Shown here one piece after another: positions 37,200 through 39,837 of a stretch of DNA of 39,837 nucleotides (the stretch's first letter is position 1; each line of letters opens with the position of its first letter). This DNA is from an uncultured Treponema sp. Lineage in GTDB: Bacteria; Spirochaetota; Spirochaetia; Treponematales; Treponemataceae. The stretch is taken from the NCBI GenBank assembly GCA_905233535.1, contig CAJOEO010000016.1:1-39837 (forward strand), in the 5' to 3' direction. Position numbers and translations under genes: made by a program. The notes under the pieces are model-generated. The model was not told where the DNA came from. It searched no databases and saw only the letters and a list, made by a program, of their open reading frames with translations.

Positions 37200-39308
37200 T
37201 TATTCTTCGCGAGATTTTTGCGGTTGCAAAAAGAAAATCAAATCGGATTTTTCTTTGCCGTATGCCTCAAAAAGCCGTTCAAGAACGTGTTGTTTTGCAA
37301 GAGTGCTGTTCGCTTTGAAAATAAAAATCCCTTGTCCCAATTCAAACCAAGCAGAATTCCCGCGTTTGTCAAAAGCGATTTCGTTCACTTTGTCGTTTGT
37401 GGCAAGCGCGTTCATCGGCGCGTAATCCTCTTCAAAAAGCGTCTTTGCAACCGACAAATACATTTCCACCCATTGATTCACTTTCTGCTCGTCTTCGTTT
37501 GCGTATACAAATGAAAGGATTTTTCGACCCGTCAAATCGTCGGCATCTTCAAGCGTAATCGCGTCCAAAATATTGTCGGGTGGCACAAAATCCGTTTGCG
37601 GAAATTCCCAAAGCGATTTCATTTCGGCGACCAAAAATTCGTAACGGGCGTTCATTTCGGTTTCTGTCCACTTGTCAAATTTCTGGAAGATTTTATTCAG
37701 ATTTAAGCCACTATCAATAAATCCACGTTCAATCGTCTTTTTCGTGAAGAATCTTGAATTGCCGTATTTTGAATTGTAGCCCGTCAACGTCAAATTGCAG
37801 AGCGTGTGCAAGCGCGTTTCGTGGATTTTTTTCCAATTTTCGCCGAGGTCGCGTTTCCACTCGGCAGAAAGCGTTTGTGGCATAACGTGTTCCACCGTTA
37901 GTTTGTTCGTTTCGTCGGTGCTGTCCATCAGTTCCGCTACGTTCACTCGCTCCACGGAATCTTTATTTTCAAGGCGGTCAAAAAGATATTTCTTGTTTTT
38001 TTTCTGCATTTTGTACACATTTTTTTCAAAAATCGCCCGCGCAAATTCTTCGTCGTTCGGAAATTCCGCAGAACCACTTTTATTTTTTAGAACGTAAACG
38101 AGAACTTTTGAATATTCCGCTCCATTTTTGTTGAGTTTTTTAATATCGGAATCGAGCGTGCAGAAAATTTTATTCAGCGAATTTGTGGGAAGAGCGCACA
38201 TAATTCGCCTAAACAAAAACGATTCCAAGCACAAAAGCGATTTTTCGACTTCGATTTCGGGGATTTCGCCGTTTTCAAGCGCGCCAAAAATCGAAAGCAA
38301 AAACGGATAACTAACCGAAACGTCGATTAGCGCGAGTCGGCGCAATGCCAAAAGAATCCGCCAAGAAATTTTCCAGCCGTCCACGCAAAAAAGCGACACG
38401 CGCCCATAAATTTTCGCAAAAAAAAGCATTTCCGAAAGAAGCGTTCCATAATTTTGTGGCAAAATTTGCATTTTCTGCACAAATTCTTTGAACGTAAAAT
38501 AAACCGCGTTTATGTTCGGGATTTTCTTTTGTTTTACTGTAAGATAATGCCGTATAAAGTCGTTTACGTTATAACCTGTATATCTTTCGATTTTATTCCA
38601 ATATTTTTCGTAATATTCATTTTGAGTTTTTGAATCTAGTCCCATCAAAATAAAATTGCGAATTTTGTCGGCTTCCGTTAAATCGAGTCCCGTGGAATTT
38701 AAACTTTCAAAAATCAACTGCGGATTTTCGTCCGCTTCCACAAAAATGTCGATGATTTCGAGTTTTTTGATTGCGTCTATCAATTTTGTCGCGCAAATGT
38801 CGCCGTTCAAAATGCGCGTGCAGAAATATTCGTAATTTTGCGTAACGCGGGATTCTCGTTCAAAATCATCTTCGTCGCCCGCCACAATTTTGTCGAACGC
38901 GCGACAATCGTTTTTTATGGGTTTTAATCGAAGTTTTCGCTCGTCAGAAGAATACACGTCTAAAATAAAGTTCTCTAAAATATAGCGCGAAAGCATTGGG
39001 TCGTTACATTCGATTTTTTTTGCGTTGATTAGATTCGCGATTGCAACAAGAAGAATCGAAACGGTTGTAAGTCGTTGCTGTCCGTCGATTATCAAAAAAT
39101 CGCTGCCACTGCCACCCGACGCAAGCGACGACACGATTGCGCCGAAAAAATGGCGTTTGCGGTTTTCCTTTGAAACTTGCACCAAATCATCGAATAATTT
39201 TTTGCATTGTTTTTGCGTCCAATCGTAATTTCGCTGGTAAACGGGAATAATGTAGCGATTGTCCGCGCCGCTCATAAATTTTACAAGAAGTTTTGCCTGC
39301 CCGTTCAT
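37200..39308 (-). CDS. DUF262/DUF1524 protein, GmrSD-like type IV restriction / defence candidate
   Basis: IPVYQRNYDWTQKQC, IIDGQQRLTTVSILL (GmrS-like) and LTVEHVMPQTLSAEW...LCNLTLTGYNSKYGN (GmrD/HNH-like). Confidence 0.82.
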   Translation of the reverse strand: MNGQAKLLVKFMSGADNRYIIPVYQRNYDWTQKQCKKLFDDLVQVSKENRKRHFFGAIVSSLASGGSGSDFLIIDGQQRLTTVSILLVAIANLINAKKIECNDPMLSRYILENFILDVYSSDERKLRLKPIKNDCRAFDKIVAGDEDDFERESRVTQNYEYFCTRILNGDICATKLIDAIKKLEIIDIFVEADENPQLIFESLNSTGLDLTEADKIRNFILMGLDSKTQNEYYEKYWNKIERYTGYNVNDFIRHYLTVKQKKIPNINAVYFTFKEFVQKMQILPQNYGTLLSEMLFFAKIYGRVSLFCVDGWKISWRILLALRRLALIDVSVSYPFLLSIFGALENGEIPEIEVEKSLLCLESFLFRRIMCALPTNSLNKIFCTLDSDIKKLNKNGAEYSKVLVYVLKNKSGSAEFPNDEEFARAIFEKNVYKMQKKNKKYLFDRLENKDSVERVNVAELMDSTDETNKLTVEHVMPQTLSAEWKRDLGENWKKIHETRLHTLCNLTLTGYNSKYGNSRFFTKKTIERGFIDSGLNLNKIFQKFDKWTETEMNARYEFLVAEMKSLWEFPQTDFVPPDNILDAITLEDADDLTGRKILSFVYANEDEQKVNQWVEMYLSVAKTLFEEDYAPMNALATNDKVNEIAFDKRGNSAWFELGQGIFIFKANSTLAKQHVLERLFEAYGKEKSDLIFFLQPQKSREE

Positions 39309-39316
39309 TTTGAAAA

Positions 39317-39322
39317 ATTATA
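39317..39322 (-). promoter_or_regulatory. TATAAT -10 box 8 nt before the DUF262/DUF1524 start codon
   Basis: gtttgcTATAATttttcaaaATG on minus strand; no SD. Confidence 0.5.
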
Positions 39323-39347
39323 GCAAACACAAAAATCTTTTAAAAGC

Positions 39348-39377
39348 AAAAAAAGACGGCATCTTGTTCGATGCCGT
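39348..39377 (-). terminator. intrinsic terminator
   Basis: ACGGCATC-loop-GATGCCGT stem with 7 T on minus strand. Confidence 0.85.
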
Positions 39378-39448
39378 TTCAGAATGCGAACACGCTCTCT
39401 AGCGTTGCATGTGTGTGTGTCCAGCCTAGCCGCTGGTGGCGCAATAAA

Positions 39449-39496
39449 TTAGTAAAACCGCTCATCTGAGCCTTCTATCTTTGTCGGAAACTGCAT
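39449..39496 (-). CDS. 15-codon mini-ORF MQFPTKIEGSDERFY
   Basis: AGGAGG 4 nt before ATG (TTTAGGAGGCGTTATG); inside the candidate leader RNA. Confidence 0.35.
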   Translation of the reverse strand: MQFPTKIEGSDERFY

Positions 39497-39639
39497 AACG
39501 CCTCCTAAACGTGCGGTCGGTGTACGTCCTCATCTCGTTCCTTACCACGTCTTTAATAATACCACGTTTTTTTAATAATGCAAGTCTTTTTTGTAAAATT
39601 CAGAACTTTTTTTTAAGATTTTTCAGAGAAAAATTGGAC

Positions 39640-39668
39640 TTGCTCAAAAAACAAGGAACGGCTATATT
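39640..39668 (+). promoter_or_regulatory. metK promoter
   Basis: TTGCTC-N17-TATATT. Confidence 0.6.
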
Positions 39669-39760
39669 GTTCAAATATTTCTATCCCGTCGATTTATCCG
39701 AATTGCGGACGGAACCGTTCCCGTATGGGGCGGAAAACTTGCTAAAGAGGGAGACTCATC

Positions 39761-39837
39761 ATGAGTGTTTCTAATCTTCCAAAAAATCATTATCTTTTTA
39801 CATCTGAATCAGTTGGCGAGGGACACCCCGACAAACT
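39761..39837 (+). CDS. metK: S-adenosylmethionine synthetase, N-terminal fragment (continues beyond window)
   Basis: MSVSNLPKNHYLFTSESVGEGHPDKL. Confidence 0.93.
   Translation, partial: MSVSNLPKNHYLFTSESVGEGHPDK

Larger units (their letters stand above)
39348..39549 (-). ncRNA. candidate ~200-nt leader/small RNA with its own promoter and terminator
   Basis: Promoter TTGCAT(39578-39583)-N16-TATTAT(39556-39561); hairpins CCAGC/GCTGG and ACGCT/AGCGT; terminator ACGGCATC/GATGCCGT + TTTTTTT. Confidence 0.6.

Noticed and set aside
39348-39549. tmRNA, SRP RNA or RNase P RNA
   Set aside because: No tRNA-Ala-like ends/CCA or ANDxxYALAA-type tag, no GGAAGGAAGCAGCC-like SRP tip, and far too short for RNase P; 6S RNA could not be fully excluded by eye.
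1-39837. CRISPR arrays, IS elements, prophage genes, tRNA/rRNA genes
   Set aside because: No regularly spaced identical repeats with unique spacers, no transposase/integrase motifs and no cloverleaf candidates were recognised by eye; a scan with dedicated tools could still find something.

Overview
The window looks like a spirochaete chromosome, probably Treponema-like. This is an inference from gene content, lipoprotein signals and codon/AT style, since no marker gene was searched. Most of it is ordinary housekeeping: mnmG (3' part), uppP, recG, rsmE, rsmG, gdhA, a KDG-type sugar kinase, aroDE fusion and metK (5' part). Interspersed are lipoproteins, an M30-like metallopeptidase, a TPR/Mrr-like protein, a Reg_prop/HD-GYP sensor, an orphan DctP next to a chemoreceptor, and a GmrSD-like DUF262/DUF1524 protein. 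A toxin-antitoxin-rich patch lies at about 17.7-19.75 kb. The observations most worth checking are: (1) a candidate type I toxin-antitoxin locus at 0.80-1.03 kb, with a 22-aa hydrophobic peptide missing from the ORF track and a convergent terminated small RNA; (2) four genes (rocF, a DUF2974 protein, rpiA, an MCP), each interrupted by what looks like a short out-of-frame internal deletion, roughly 50 nt by homology from memory; (3) a long hairpin plus U-tract at the extreme 5' end of the gdhA transcript (candidate attenuator); (4) a promoter/mini-ORF/hairpin/terminator RNA unit just upstream of the GmrSD-like gene; (5) recurrent TATAAT boxes 6-9 nt before start codons, suggesting leaderless mRNAs. 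All family assignments come from reading motifs, not from database searches.
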